NCBI GenBank assembly: GCA_002690995.1
Contig: NZGS01000016.1
Coordinates: 1 to 32,469, forward strand
Direction: 5' to 3'
DNA length: 32,469 nt
From: Rhodospirillaceae bacterium
GTDB lineage: Bacteria > Pseudomonadota > Alphaproteobacteria > Thalassobaculales > Thalassobaculaceae
Below the pieces are notes generated by a model. It saw only the letters and a list, made by a program, of their open reading frames with translations. It did no database searches and had not been told where the DNA came from. The translations under genes were made by a program, and so were the position numbers. Numbering within the stretch: position 1 is the first letter of the stretch; each line of letters starts with the position of its first letter. This document shows, in pieces, positions 1 to 8,299 of this stretch.

Positions 1-297
1 ATTCCTCGGCCTTTTGCCTTAATATTCCTCTCTAGCCTTGCACTAGCCAGTTTTTCGAGTGGCGAACTGGGATATCTAGTGACAAATCTGACAGCAATAC
101 TAGCTTTCCCGGTTATGTTGACTGGACTTGGGGTTATACATACCTTTGCCGATAAAACTAACTATAGCGGTGGCATTTTATTTGTTGTTTATCTTATTAT
201 CACATTTAGCAGATGGGCAGCTATTTTAGTAGTTTTAGTTGGCATTGCAGATCATTTTTTGAAATTAAGAAATAAGGTTCAGGCAAAAAAAGTTTAG
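1..297 (+). CDS. DUF2232 family membrane protein, C-terminal part
   Basis: The reading frame is open from the first base of the window and ends with TAG at 295-297, so this is the 3' end of a gene that starts outside. The visible 98 residues are very hydrophobic and form two to three membrane segments, followed by a short basic tail (FLKLRNKVQAKKV). The pattern of a hydrophobic stretch, then LGVIH, a further membrane pair and a DHFLKLR-like ending fits the DUF2232 integral membrane family. That family typically lies between rpsR and rplI in Alphaproteobacteria, and the position directly before rplI supports the call. A GTG at 79 could be read as a start, but the frame is open upstream and the protein is more likely longer. 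The function of the family is unknown. Confidence 0.72.
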   Translation: MPRPFALIFLSSLALASFSSGELGYLVTNLTAILAFPVMLTGLGVIHTFADKTNYSGGILFVVYLIITFSRWAAILVVLVGIADHFLKLRNKVQAKKV

Positions 298-361
298 TAA
301 TTCATATGAAAATATAATTTCAACTTTTATTTTTAAAACATAATTTTTAGAGGAGCGCGTC

Positions 362-967
362 GTGGAAGTAATATTATTAGAAAGAATTGAAAAGCTTGGC
401 CAAATGGGCGATGTCGTAAATGTTAAAACTGGCTTCGCACGAAATTATTTGCTGCCGCAAAATAAAGCCCTTCGAAAAACAAAACAAAATTTAAGCCGCT
501 TTGAGTCTGAACGAGCTCAGCTAGAAGCAGATAATCTAACTAGAAAGAATGAGGCTGAGAATATTGCGGGCAAGCTTGAAAACATGAACGTTACGATTAT
601 ACGCGCGGCAGGTGAAACCGGCCAGCTCTATGGCTCAGTAACTAGCAGAGATATAGCCGAAGGTGTGACTAAAGCGGGTATATCGATCAACAAAAATCAA
701 GTTATCTTAAACAGAGCCCTTAAAGTTTTGGGTCTTGAGCCAATTCGCATATCATTACATCCTGAAGTTTCAGTTGAAGTTACAGCAAACATTGCTCGCA
801 ATAAAGAAGAAGCAGAACAACAATTATCTCAAGGGTATGCCGTGAGTGCTGTGCCTGTAGAAGAGGACCGACAACCAGAAAAAGCTAGCACCCCCTCTTC
901 TGATAATACAGATGACCCCATCAAGGCCAACCTAGTGGCAAGTGAAGACGAGGGAAAAGAGGATTAA
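362..967 (+). CDS. rplI: 50S ribosomal protein bL9
   Basis: Structural protein of the large ribosomal subunit; it binds 23S rRNA and helps maintain translational fidelity. The N-terminus (MEVILLERIEKLGQMGD, then GFARNYLLPQNKAL) is the classic bL9 rRNA-binding domain, followed by the long connecting helix at about residues 45-75 and the C-terminal domain to about residue 150. The start is GTG at 362, with a clear AGGAG ribosome binding site at 351-355. The protein has 201 residues, about 50 more than the usual 149 of bL9. The extra tail is acidic, rich in Glu, Asp, Ser and Pro, and looks disordered; such tails are common in alphaproteobacterial bL9. It follows the DUF2232 gene and precedes dnaB, the standard order. 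Confidence 0.97.
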   Translation: MEVILLERIEKLGQMGDVVNVKTGFARNYLLPQNKALRKTKQNLSRFESERAQLEADNLTRKNEAENIAGKLENMNVTIIRAAGETGQLYGSVTSRDIAEGVTKAGISINKNQVILNRALKVLGLEPIRISLHPEVSVEVTANIARNKEEAEQQLSQGYAVSAVPVEEDRQPEKASTPSSDNTDDPIKANLVASEDEGKED

Positions 968-1010
968 ATTCTGTCTTTTTTGAACAGTAAAACTATCCCC
1001 GTTTTTAACG

Positions 1011-1019
1011 TTTTCCACA
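1011..1019 (+). promoter_or_regulatory. DnaA-box-like nonamer upstream of dnaB
   Basis: The nonamer TTTTCCACA differs at one position from the DnaA box consensus TTATCCACA and lies in the 142-base gap between rplI and dnaB, about 90 bases before the dnaB start. The rest of the gap is AT-rich, with no terminator hairpin I can see. A single near-match can arise by chance, so a role in coupling dnaB expression to DnaA is only a suggestion. Confidence 0.3.
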
Positions 1020-1109
1020 GGTCTTTTTTGCCTAACTTCTGCGCGCATGTGAACTAGTTGTTGATCTTTTTTGAATGATGCGACGCAATTTTTCTGTTAA
1101 ACTTTGCTC

Positions 1110-2603
1110 ATGCCAAGCGTAGATCTAACAACTTTTCCGTCTCAAATTGCCCAAGCAAAAGTGCGAGAGCAACCGCATAATATAGAGGCAGAACAGGGAC
1201 TTCTTGGGGCAATATTGATTAACAACAGTGCTTACGAAAAAGTTAGTGATTTTTTACAGTGGGAGCATTTTTCAGACCCAATTCATGGAAGAATCTTTGA
1301 GGCCTGCGGCAAATTAATAGAGCGCGGCCAAATTGCTAATCCCGTTACCCTGAAACCAATATTTGATAATGAAGAGGTACTTGCTGAAGCGGGAGGCGCT
1401 AATTACCTGGTGCAACTTGCTGCTTCTGTTATAACCGTAGTTAACGCTGAGGATTATGGAAAATCAATAAAAGATAGTTTTTTGAGACGCGAATTAATCG
1501 AGATAGGAGAAGAGGTAGTTAATAGCGCTTATAGCTATGATCTTGATCAAACAGCCGTCAATCAGATTGAATTAGCTGAGTCCCAACTTTTCTCTCTCGC
1601 TGAAAATGATACCGCAGAAGGAGGATTAAGAAATTTTTCTGAGGCGTTATTAGAGTCTGTAAAAATGGCTGAAGCTGCTTACAAAAGAGACGGGGGTCTA
1701 GCAGGCCTAGCTACAGGCTTCAAGGACTTAGATAAACAATTAGGAGGTTTACATCCCTCAGATCTATTGGTATTGGCCGGTCGACCAGCAATGGGGAAAA
1801 CCGCTTTAGCGACAAACATTGCATATCACGTGGCAACAGCTAGCCAACCAGACGGTAGCAGACCAGTAGTAGCCTTTTTTTCTCTAGAAATGTCCGCGGA
1901 ACAACTCGCAACCAGAATATTATCTGAGAACACAGAGATCTCCTCCGAAAAAATCAGACGCGGTGAACTATCTAGTAATGATTTTCAAAAACTTGTAAAA
2001 TCCAGTCAGGAGTTGGAGTCTGCTCTACTTTTCATAGACGACACACCGGCCATTCCCGTGTCAACCCTTCGCACCCGAGCTCGGAGGTTATTACGACAGC
2101 ACGATTTATCTCTCATTATCGTAGACTATTTACAACTTATGCGGCCCTCGCCAGGACAAAGAACAGATAATCGTGTACAAGAAGTATCCGTCATAACACA
2201 AGGTCTTAAGGCGATCGCAAAGGAATTAAACGTTCCTATTCTGGCACTCTCTCAACTATCAAGAGCCGTGGAACAAAGGGAAGACAAAAGACCCGTTTTA
2301 GCAGATTTGCGAGAATCTGGATCTATTGAACAAGACTCAGACGTCGTAATGTTTGTCTTTAGAGAGGAATACTATTTAGACAAAGCAGAGCCAGTGCAAA
2401 GGCCTGATGAAGGAGATGAAAGATACCATGAACGGCATGACAAATGGATAGATCTACGAAGCCGAGCGCATGGGAAAGCTGAAATCATAATCGGCAAACA
2501 ACGTCATGGGCCCACTGGTACAGTCACATTACACTTTAATGGTCCGACAACTCGTTTCTCAGATTTCATAGAGGATGACAGACTTCCAGAACGAAATGAT
2601 TAA
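1110..2603 (+). CDS. dnaB: Replicative DNA helicase DnaB
   Basis: Hexameric 5'-3' helicase that unwinds DNA at the replication fork and interacts with DnaG primase. The N-terminal domain (PHNIEAEQGLLGAIL, roughly residues 20-120) is followed by a linker and the RecA-like DnaB_C domain. The Walker A motif GRPAMGKT lies at about residues 224-231, with a Walker B-like IIVDYLQLM and the LSQLSRAVEQR region further on. With 497 residues it has the family's normal length, and there is no intein. The ATG at 1110 is preferred; a TTG two codons upstream is in frame but lacks support, and no strong Shine-Dalgarno is visible for either. The stop TAA overlaps the ATG of alr by one base (TAATG), so the two genes are probably translationally coupled. 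Confidence 0.97.
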   Translation: MPSVDLTTFPSQIAQAKVREQPHNIEAEQGLLGAILINNSAYEKVSDFLQWEHFSDPIHGRIFEACGKLIERGQIANPVTLKPIFDNEEVLAEAGGANYLVQLAASVITVVNAEDYGKSIKDSFLRRELIEIGEEVVNSAYSYDLDQTAVNQIELAESQLFSLAENDTAEGGLRNFSEALLESVKMAEAAYKRDGGLAGLATGFKDLDKQLGGLHPSDLLVLAGRPAMGKTALATNIAYHVATASQPDGSRPVVAFFSLEMSAEQLATRILSENTEISSEKIRRGELSSNDFQKLVKSSQELESALLFIDDTPAIPVSTLRTRARRLLRQHDLSLIIVDYLQLMRPSPGQRTDNRVQEVSVITQGLKAIAKELNVPILALSQLSRAVEQREDKRPVLADLRESGSIEQDSDVVMFVFREEYYLDKAEPVQRPDEGDERYHERHDKWIDLRSRAHGKAEIIIGKQRHGPTGTVTLHFNGPTTRFSDFIEDDRLPERND

Positions 2604-3730
2604 TGCTATATAATTTTAACGATAATAAAAAAGCAAATTCGTTTCTCGTTATTGATGTTGACACCATCGTTTCCAACTATAAAACCTTAAGATCAAAACT
2701 TACAAATGCTCACTGCGCCGCCACTTTAAAGGCGAACGCCTACGGCTTGGGGATAAAGAAAATTGCCCCAGCCCTTGATAAAGCTGGTTGTTCAACATTC
2801 TTTGTTGCTACGTTAGATGAGGCAGTAGAGCTTAGAAAAATATTAACTAGCAAGAGAAAATCGATATTAGTTTTAAACGGATTCTTAACTGGAACCGGGC
2901 CTATTTTTAAACAATACAACATCACTCCAGTTCTAAATAATTTTTGTCAATTGGAAAAGTGGGTCGACTTTAACACAACCCTCAAAGAGCGACAAAAAGC
3001 TGCGTTACATCTGGATACCGGAATGAACCGCCTAGGACTAGATAATACAGATTTAAGGCGGTTAATAAACAATCCTCAAATTTTAATTAAGGCAAACATT
3101 TACATGCTGTTATCTCACTTAGCGTGTAGTGATGAACCCAAAAATACAATGAACAAGCATCAATTACTCGAATTTAATTCTTTGATAAAACGTTTACCTA
3201 AATTGACGGCAAGCTTAGCTAACTCCGGCGGGATTTATCTGGGTAAAAAATTTCATTTTGATTTAGTACGCCCCGGTCTTGCTCTATATGGGAGTGTCCC
3301 CGGCCATCCTCAAAATAATTTGAAAAACTGTATTTTCTTATATGGCCGAGTTCTTCAACTTCGAGAAGTGGATAAAGGACAATTAATAGGTTACGGAGGC
3401 ACTTATAAGCTGCCTAAAAAGGCTCGCATCGCCACCATTGGTGTCGGTTATGCTGATGGATATCAACGCGCACTAAGCGGATCATCAACAGTTTTCCACC
3501 ACGGCTTCCCGTTACCTTTAGTTGGACGGATTTCAATGGATTCTATAACGGTGGATATTTCTAGTTTACCCGACAATAATTTAAAGGAGGGGGACTTTGT
3601 CGAATTATTTGGAAAACACTTTACCATTGACCAGGCCGCATCTTTAGCTCAAACAGTACCGTATGAAATGATAACTGGGTTAGGACGTCGCCACTATAGA
3701 TACTATAACCAAATAAAAGATAGACTATAA
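2603..3730 (+). CDS. alr: Alanine racemase
   Basis: PLP-dependent interconversion of L- and D-alanine, supplying D-Ala for peptidoglycan. The cofactor lysine is K43 in TLKANAYGLG, and the second catalytic base is the tyrosine near residue 264 in IGYGGTY. The C-terminal beta domain carries the family blocks GVGYADGYQR and LVGRISMDSITVDIS, and the protein ends with the typical PYEMITGLGRRHYRYY. Its 375 residues match the family. It is downstream of dnaB with a one-base overlap and 32 bases before mlaE. The dnaB-alr-mlaE/F-radA arrangement looks like a conserved chromosomal block in this class, so the gene is probably the housekeeping biosynthetic racemase. Confidence 0.96.
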   Translation: MLYNFNDNKKANSFLVIDVDTIVSNYKTLRSKLTNAHCAATLKANAYGLGIKKIAPALDKAGCSTFFVATLDEAVELRKILTSKRKSILVLNGFLTGTGPIFKQYNITPVLNNFCQLEKWVDFNTTLKERQKAALHLDTGMNRLGLDNTDLRRLINNPQILIKANIYMLLSHLACSDEPKNTMNKHQLLEFNSLIKRLPKLTASLANSGGIYLGKKFHFDLVRPGLALYGSVPGHPQNNLKNCIFLYGRVLQLREVDKGQLIGYGGTYKLPKKARIATIGVGYADGYQRALSGSSTVFHHGFPLPLVGRISMDSITVDISSLPDNNLKEGDFVELFGKHFTIDQAASLAQTVPYEMITGLGRRHYRYYNQIKDRL

Positions 3731-3762
3731 ATAACCACTATCATTAGAGGCTCTTTACTAAA

Positions 3763-4536
3763 ATGGTCTTAATAAAGCATATCGGTCGATACGTTCTCGA
3801 AACGTTAGGAACAACAGGACAACTTGTAATTTTTTTTGCAAGAGCAATCTCGCATTGCTTTAGACCTCCCTACTTTTATCGTCTGATTTTAAAGCAAGTA
3901 ATAGATATTGGGTACTATTCGCTTCCTGTAGTAGGTCTAACGACGCTATTTTCTGGGATGGTATTAGCTTTACAAAGCTATAACGGCTTTACCAGATTTT
4001 CTTCAGAATCCGCAGTCGCGACTGTTGTCGCATTATCGATCACCCGAGAGCTAGGTCCTGTCCTCGCAGGGTTAATGGTGACAGGCAGAGTTGGCTCTTC
4101 AATTGCTGCAGAGTTAGGAAGTATGAAGGTATCAGATCAGGTTGATGCACTAAAAATTCTCGGTACAAATCCGTTTGATTATCTAATTGCACCTCGCATA
4201 ATAGCCTGTATCGTATGCCTTCCAATTTTAGTTCTAATTGGGGATATAGTTGGAGTTTTTGGCGGTTTTTTGGTAGGTGTCTATAAGTTAAATTTCAATC
4301 CAGCTATCTACCTATACCAAACGGTATCATATCTAGAACCTATAGACATCGCGTCGGGACTTATTAAAGCTTCTATTTTTGGTCTGCTATTGGGTATTAT
4401 GGGATGTTTTCACGGATACAACTGTAGTCGAGGAGCTCAAGGAGTGGGTTTAGCCACCACAAATGCTGTTGTTTCTGGGTGTATACTAATATTGATTTTT
4501 AATTATCTTGTTACTGAGTTATTTTTTTCTTCATAG
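3763..4536 (+). CDS. mlaE: MlaE-type ABC transporter permease (phospholipid transport)
   Basis: Inner-membrane permease of the Mla/MCE family, which moves phospholipids between inner and outer membranes. The 257-residue protein has an amphipathic N-terminus and about five membrane segments. It contains the characteristic MlaE blocks FSGMVLALQSY, ITRELGPVLAGLMVTGRVGSSIAAELGSM and QVDALKILGTNPFDYL in its first half. An AGAGG lies at 3746-3750 ahead of the ATG. It is followed after 11 bases by the ATPase gene mlaF, so the two form a transporter core. The substrate-binding MlaD protein is not encoded beside them and must be elsewhere if the system is complete. Confidence 0.93.
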   Translation: MVLIKHIGRYVLETLGTTGQLVIFFARAISHCFRPPYFYRLILKQVIDIGYYSLPVVGLTTLFSGMVLALQSYNGFTRFSSESAVATVVALSITRELGPVLAGLMVTGRVGSSIAAELGSMKVSDQVDALKILGTNPFDYLIAPRIIACIVCLPILVLIGDIVGVFGGFLVGVYKLNFNPAIYLYQTVSYLEPIDIASGLIKASIFGLLLGIMGCFHGYNCSRGAQGVGLATTNAVVSGCILILIFNYLVTELFFSS

Positions 4537-4547
4537 CTTGTATTGTA

Positions 4548-5297
4548 ATGAAATATCCGAGAATAGAAGTTAGAGAATTAAAAAAATCTTTCGATGAAAC
4601 TGTTATTCTCGACCATATAAACTTTAAAGTTCATCTGGGGGAGTCATTGGTTATTATTGGAGCCTCCGGATCAGGTAAATCGGTTTTAACCAAATGTATC
4701 GTAGGTTTATTGAAACCAGACAATGGCGATATATTTTTAGATGGTCATCGGCTAGAGACTAATTCTTCAGATAATACAACTGTAGCGGCAAACTCAATCA
4801 GTTATGTTTTTCAAAATTCCGCTCTATTTGACTCACTCAGTGTTATCGAGAACATATCCTTCGGCCCTCAGTTCTTAAACAAGCAAAACGAGAAAGACGC
4901 CAACGAAATAGCTAGAGAAAGTATGAAAAAGTTGGATATTCATCCAAAATTTTGGTTTATGTACCCAAAAGAATTATCGTCAAGCTTGCGCAAGATTGTA
5001 GCTATAGCTAGGGCCCTAGCTGTTAAGCCAAAAATTATTATTTTTGACGAGCCATCGACCGGCCTCGATATACGAGCAAGTCATAAATTAGACTACCTAA
5101 TACGTGAAAGTGTAAAAAATGAGAATATAACCGCAATAACAATCACTCATGATATAAATAGTGCGCTACACATAGCTGATTCAATCGCTATGCTGCACGA
5201 AGGTAAATTGATTTGGTCCGGTAAACCGAGCGACTTGAAAAAATCAAGCCATGTAGAGGTCAGACGCTTTATCAAGCCTTTTTTAAGTTCAACATAA
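4548..5297 (+). CDS. mlaF: MlaF-type ABC transporter ATP-binding protein with degenerate signature motif
   Basis: ATPase partner of the upstream MlaE permease. The Walker A motif GASGSGKS is at residues 38-45, the Q-loop is in SYVFQNSALFDSLSV, the Walker B is IIIFDEPSTGLD at about 163-174, and the switch histidine is H201 in TITHD. The FQNSALFDSLSVIENISF block is typical of MlaF. The unusual point is the ABC signature: instead of LSGGM or LSGGQ it reads LSSSL at residues 143-147, so both glycines that contact ATP across the dimer interface are replaced by serine. All other nucleotide-binding motifs look intact, which argues against a decaying gene. Length (249) is normal. Translation is probably coupled to mlaE. 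Confidence 0.92.
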   Translation: MKYPRIEVRELKKSFDETVILDHINFKVHLGESLVIIGASGSGKSVLTKCIVGLLKPDNGDIFLDGHRLETNSSDNTTVAANSISYVFQNSALFDSLSVIENISFGPQFLNKQNEKDANEIARESMKKLDIHPKFWFMYPKELSSSLRKIVAIARALAVKPKIIIFDEPSTGLDIRASHKLDYLIRESVKNENITAITITHDINSALHIADSIAMLHEGKLIWSGKPSDLKKSSHVEVRRFIKPFLSST

Positions 5298-5343
5298 CTT
5301 CAATTAGCAAATTAATATTATCGAATTTTTGGTATGTTTATAG

Positions 5344-6747
5344 ATGAATAAGTTGATAAAACACTACGTCTGTCAGGAGTGTGGAGCACAACATCCTCGC
5401 TGGAGTGGTCGTTGCGATTCCTGTAATTCTTGGAACACAATTATTGAAGAGATCCAACGCAGTTCTAAGTCTCACAAGGCGAACAAAACTTCATCTCTAC
5501 GAGCAAGCGTCCAAATTCCAGAGGTTTTATCTACTCCCATCGATTCAACTCAACGTATCGCTACAGCTATAGAGGAACTTGATAGAGTTCTGGGAGGTGG
5601 ATTAGTACGTGGATCAGTGATTTTGCTGGGTGGTGACCCCGGGATAGGAAAGTCCACTTTGCTTTTGCAAGTTGCGTCTAAATTAAACACACAATTGAAA
5701 TGTTTCTATGTAACCGGCGAAGAAGCACTAGATCAAATAAGGCTAAGGGCGCAACGCCTTCACATAGAAAATTCTGAGGTATATTTACTAGCTGTCACAA
5801 ACGTTTCCGATATCATTCAAATCTTAGAAAAACAAAAAACACCCAGCTTATTAATTGTTGACTCTATCCAAACTGTTTATAACGATTTGTTAGACGCGGC
5901 TCCCGGCACCGTCTCACAAGTAAGGTCTTCAGCACATGAATTAATCAGGTTTGCAAAAGTTTCGAACACCATTCTTTTACTAGTCGGTCATGTCACCAAA
6001 GAAGGGACTGTAGCGGGGCCAAGAGTGCTTGAACATATGGTAGATACAGTGTTGTACTTCGAAGGTGAGAGGGCTAATCAATTTAGAATACTTAGGTCGG
6101 TTAAAAACCGATTTGGTCCAACGAGCGAAATTGGTGTTTTTCAAATGGCTCAAACCGGTTTATCGGAAGTTACAAATCCTTCCAAAATGCTCTTAGCTGG
6201 GCGGTCGCATGATGCAATTGGAAGCTGCATATTTGCGGGTATAGAGGGAAGTCGGCCGATGCTAGCGGAAATACAAGCTTTAATAGCCCCCTCACCATTT
6301 GGCACTCCGCGAAGATCCGTAATTGGCCTAGATGGAAATAGGTTAGCAATGATCTTAGCTGTGTTGGAGGCACGTTGTAATATATCGCTATCTAACAGGG
6401 ATATTTTTTTGAATGTGGTCGGTGGACTTAAAATCAGCGATCCCGCTGCGGATCTTGCAGTTGCCGCAGCGCTTCTCTCATCTCTTTTTAATTTTCCTTC
6501 GCCACAGGAAAGTATAATTTTTGGGGAAATTGGTTTGTCTGCAGAAATACGAACAGTGAACTATTCGGATATACGTCTAAAAGAGGGGTTTAAGCTTGGG
6601 TTCACCAAAGCTATTATATCCCCCATAAGATCAACAAATTTGAAATTATTTGAAGAACTCGAAATTAATATTAAAGAAGTTTCCTCCCTCCATGACCTCG
6701 TTACAATCTTCAAAAACTCAAACACTCGTTTTGACGCCTTACCCTAA
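5344..6747 (+). CDS. radA: DNA repair protein RadA
   Basis: RecA-related branch-migration ATPase involved in recombination intermediate processing. The N-terminal zinc finger is C10-x2-C13 and C24-x2-C27. The RecA-like core has Walker A GDPGIGKST at residues 97-105, and the RadA-specific KNRFG motif follows (VKNRFGPTSEIGVF). The C-terminal part is the Lon-protease-like domain (VVGGLKISDPAADLAVAAALLSS). At 467 residues it is full length. It follows mlaF after 46 bases and precedes cvpA by 36 bases on the same strand, as in many Alphaproteobacteria. No promoter is obvious in the short AT-rich gap before it. Confidence 0.97.
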   Translation: MNKLIKHYVCQECGAQHPRWSGRCDSCNSWNTIIEEIQRSSKSHKANKTSSLRASVQIPEVLSTPIDSTQRIATAIEELDRVLGGGLVRGSVILLGGDPGIGKSTLLLQVASKLNTQLKCFYVTGEEALDQIRLRAQRLHIENSEVYLLAVTNVSDIIQILEKQKTPSLLIVDSIQTVYNDLLDAAPGTVSQVRSSAHELIRFAKVSNTILLLVGHVTKEGTVAGPRVLEHMVDTVLYFEGERANQFRILRSVKNRFGPTSEIGVFQMAQTGLSEVTNPSKMLLAGRSHDAIGSCIFAGIEGSRPMLAEIQALIAPSPFGTPRRSVIGLDGNRLAMILAVLEARCNISLSNRDIFLNVVGGLKISDPAADLAVAAALLSSLFNFPSPQESIIFGEIGLSAEIRTVNYSDIRLKEGFKLGFTKAIISPIRSTNLKLFEELEINIKEVSSLHDLVTIFKNSNTRFDALP

Positions 6748-6783
6748 AATAAAATCTAAGAAACTATTACGGCACCCAAATTA

Positions 6784-7461
6784 ATGGATATTCTTACAAT
6801 AGATCCCACAGACTTGGTAATTTTGATTATCATTTTTTGTTTTGGTTTGTTCTCACTTTTCAGAGGATTTACAAAGGAGCTAATTTCCATACTCAGCTGG
6901 ATTTTTGCAATTCTTCTGGCTATTTCTTTCACGCCATTTGTTTTGTCAAAAATCCAAGTTGTGCTACCATCTATCAGTTTAAGGCCGCTGATAGCTGGCG
7001 TTTTAATTGCCCTAGTTGTTTATATACTTTTTAGGATAATTGGGAGCCTATTTCAAAAAAAGCTGGGCAAAGCCAATATAAGCGCCATTGACCGATCACT
7101 TGGATTTTTATTGGGTGTTGCGAAAGGCTTTGCGTTAGTCTGTATTACTATTTTCATTACAAAAACATTTTTAAATGAGACCGAATACCCCAGTTGGTTG
7201 AGGACCTCCAAATCTCTTCCCCTCATTGAATCAACTACAATGTTTGTAGCGTCTCAGTTGCCCATGTATTTGAGGAAAAACTTTGAACAAAAACCAATAG
7301 ATAGCTTTAAAACAGAAACGAAAATGAAATTCGAAAGTCTTAATCTGCCAAAGTTAAAGCAAGGGTATTCCCATAAAGACACCGTTTACAATGAGAAGCA
7401 AAGACTACTTATGGACAAAGAATTCAGGAAAATTAAACCTTCCCAAAACAAACTCCAATAG
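6784..7461 (+). CDS. cvpA: CvpA family inner-membrane protein
   Basis: Membrane protein of the colicin V production family; its biochemical role is not settled. The first 150 residues hold four hydrophobic segments with the family pattern at the start (LVILIIIFCFGLFSLFRGFTKEL) and after residue 90 (ISAIDRSLGFLLGVAKG). The C-terminal 70 residues are hydrophilic and basic, with no recognised domain. The protein has 225 residues, slightly longer than the enterobacterial form. In most relatives cvpA is followed directly by purF, encoding amidophosphoribosyltransferase. Here the next gene is a short-chain dehydrogenase 81 bases downstream and no trace of purF is visible. Confidence 0.9.
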   Translation: MDILTIDPTDLVILIIIFCFGLFSLFRGFTKELISILSWIFAILLAISFTPFVLSKIQVVLPSISLRPLIAGVLIALVVYILFRIIGSLFQKKLGKANISAIDRSLGFLLGVAKGFALVCITIFITKTFLNETEYPSWLRTSKSLPLIESTTMFVASQLPMYLRKNFEQKPIDSFKTETKMKFESLNLPKLKQGYSHKDTVYNEKQRLLMDKEFRKIKPSQNKLQ

Positions 7462-7498
7462 CAAGTATCATGAGAAAATTTCTAACCTAAAAAATATA

Positions 7499-7514
7499 CG
7501 GTATACTTATACCG
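7499..7514. promoter_or_regulatory. Perfect palindrome upstream of the short-chain dehydrogenase gene, candidate operator
   Basis: The 16 bases CGGTATACTTATACCG form two perfect 7-base half sites (CGGTATA and TATACCG) separated by two bases, 28 bases before the next start codon. A TATACT sequence that could serve as a -10 hexamer lies inside it. There is no following T-tract, so it is not a simple terminator. The geometry fits a dimeric repressor site overlapping a promoter, but no regulator gene is adjacent and the binding protein is unknown. Confidence 0.4.
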
Positions 7515-7542
7515 CATCACGCGAGTATTAAAAGAGGAATAC

Positions 7543-8271
7543 ATGAGTACAGATAAGCATCTTGATGGAAAAGTGGCACTCATAACTGGAGCATCGCGCG
7601 GTATCGGCGCAGAAATAGCAAGGGGGCTGGCTGCTAACGGGATACATGTAATCCTTATCGCTAGAACAATCGGTGCATTAGAAGAAATAGACGATGAAAT
7701 AACTATTTCTGGTGGCTCAAGCACTTTAGTACCGTTAGATTTACTCGATTTTCCAGCGATTGAGAGACTTGGCGCAACTATCTTCGAAAGATGGGGGAAA
7801 TTGGATATTCTAATTTCAAACGCTGCAATGCTTGGTAAGCTCACTCCGGTACACCACTATGATCCATCCACCTGGGATAATGTTATCAACCTTAATCTTA
7901 TTGCTAACCAGCGTTTAATCAGAAGTTTTGATCCGTTATTGCGACAATCTAGTCATGGCAGGGCTATATTCCTATCCGCAACCGTAGCCAGGGTGGCGAC
8001 ACCGTACTGGGGCGCCTATGCTACTAGCAAGTCCGGATTAGAAATGATGATTCAGGTTTATGCGAAGGAAACAGAAAAGACTAATTTAAAGGTAAATATT
8101 GTTGACCCTGGCATCACCAAAACCAGTCTTCGCGCAAGCGCGTTTCCTGGTGAAGATCCAAGTAAGTTAAAATCACCTAAGAGGCTTGTTCCACTTTTTC
8201 TTAAGCTATGCTCGGCTGATAACCAGGCCCACGGTCAATTGATAAAATATGACGAGTATGACGAGCAGTAA
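7543..8271 (+). CDS. SDR family NAD(P)-dependent oxidoreductase
   Basis: Classical short-chain dehydrogenase/reductase with a Rossmann fold. The cofactor motif is GASRGIG at residues 16-22, the structural motif is SNAAML, and the catalytic residues are S145, Y159 and K163 in the YATSK arrangement. At 242 residues it is a typical classical SDR; the substrate cannot be told from sequence. The start is ATG at 7543 with an AAGAGGA ribosome binding site at 7531-7537. In related genomes an SDR gene often follows cvpA-purF, so this may be the same conserved neighbour with purF removed. A palindromic candidate operator precedes it. The gene runs convergently into the minus-strand operon starting at 8300, with only 28 bases between stops. 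Confidence 0.92.
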   Translation: MSTDKHLDGKVALITGASRGIGAEIARGLAANGIHVILIARTIGALEEIDDEITISGGSSTLVPLDLLDFPAIERLGATIFERWGKLDILISNAAMLGKLTPVHHYDPSTWDNVINLNLIANQRLIRSFDPLLRQSSHGRAIFLSATVARVATPYWGAYATSKSGLEMMIQVYAKETEKTNLKVNIVDPGITKTSLRASAFPGEDPSKLKSPKRLVPLFLKLCSADNQAHGQLIKYDEYDEQ

Positions 8272-8299
8272 AATCCAGGTACATGACCGTTTTAAAAGA

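Noticed and set aside
1104-1109. TTG start for dnaB two codons upstream of the ATG
   Set aside because: No ribosome binding site favours it, and the ATG at 1110 gives a normal DnaB N-terminus.
7482-7844. Minus-strand frame of 120 codons over the SDR gene
   Set aside because: It lies opposite a well-supported SDR coding sequence with complete catalytic motifs and has low-complexity Ser/Ile/Pro composition typical of shadow frames.
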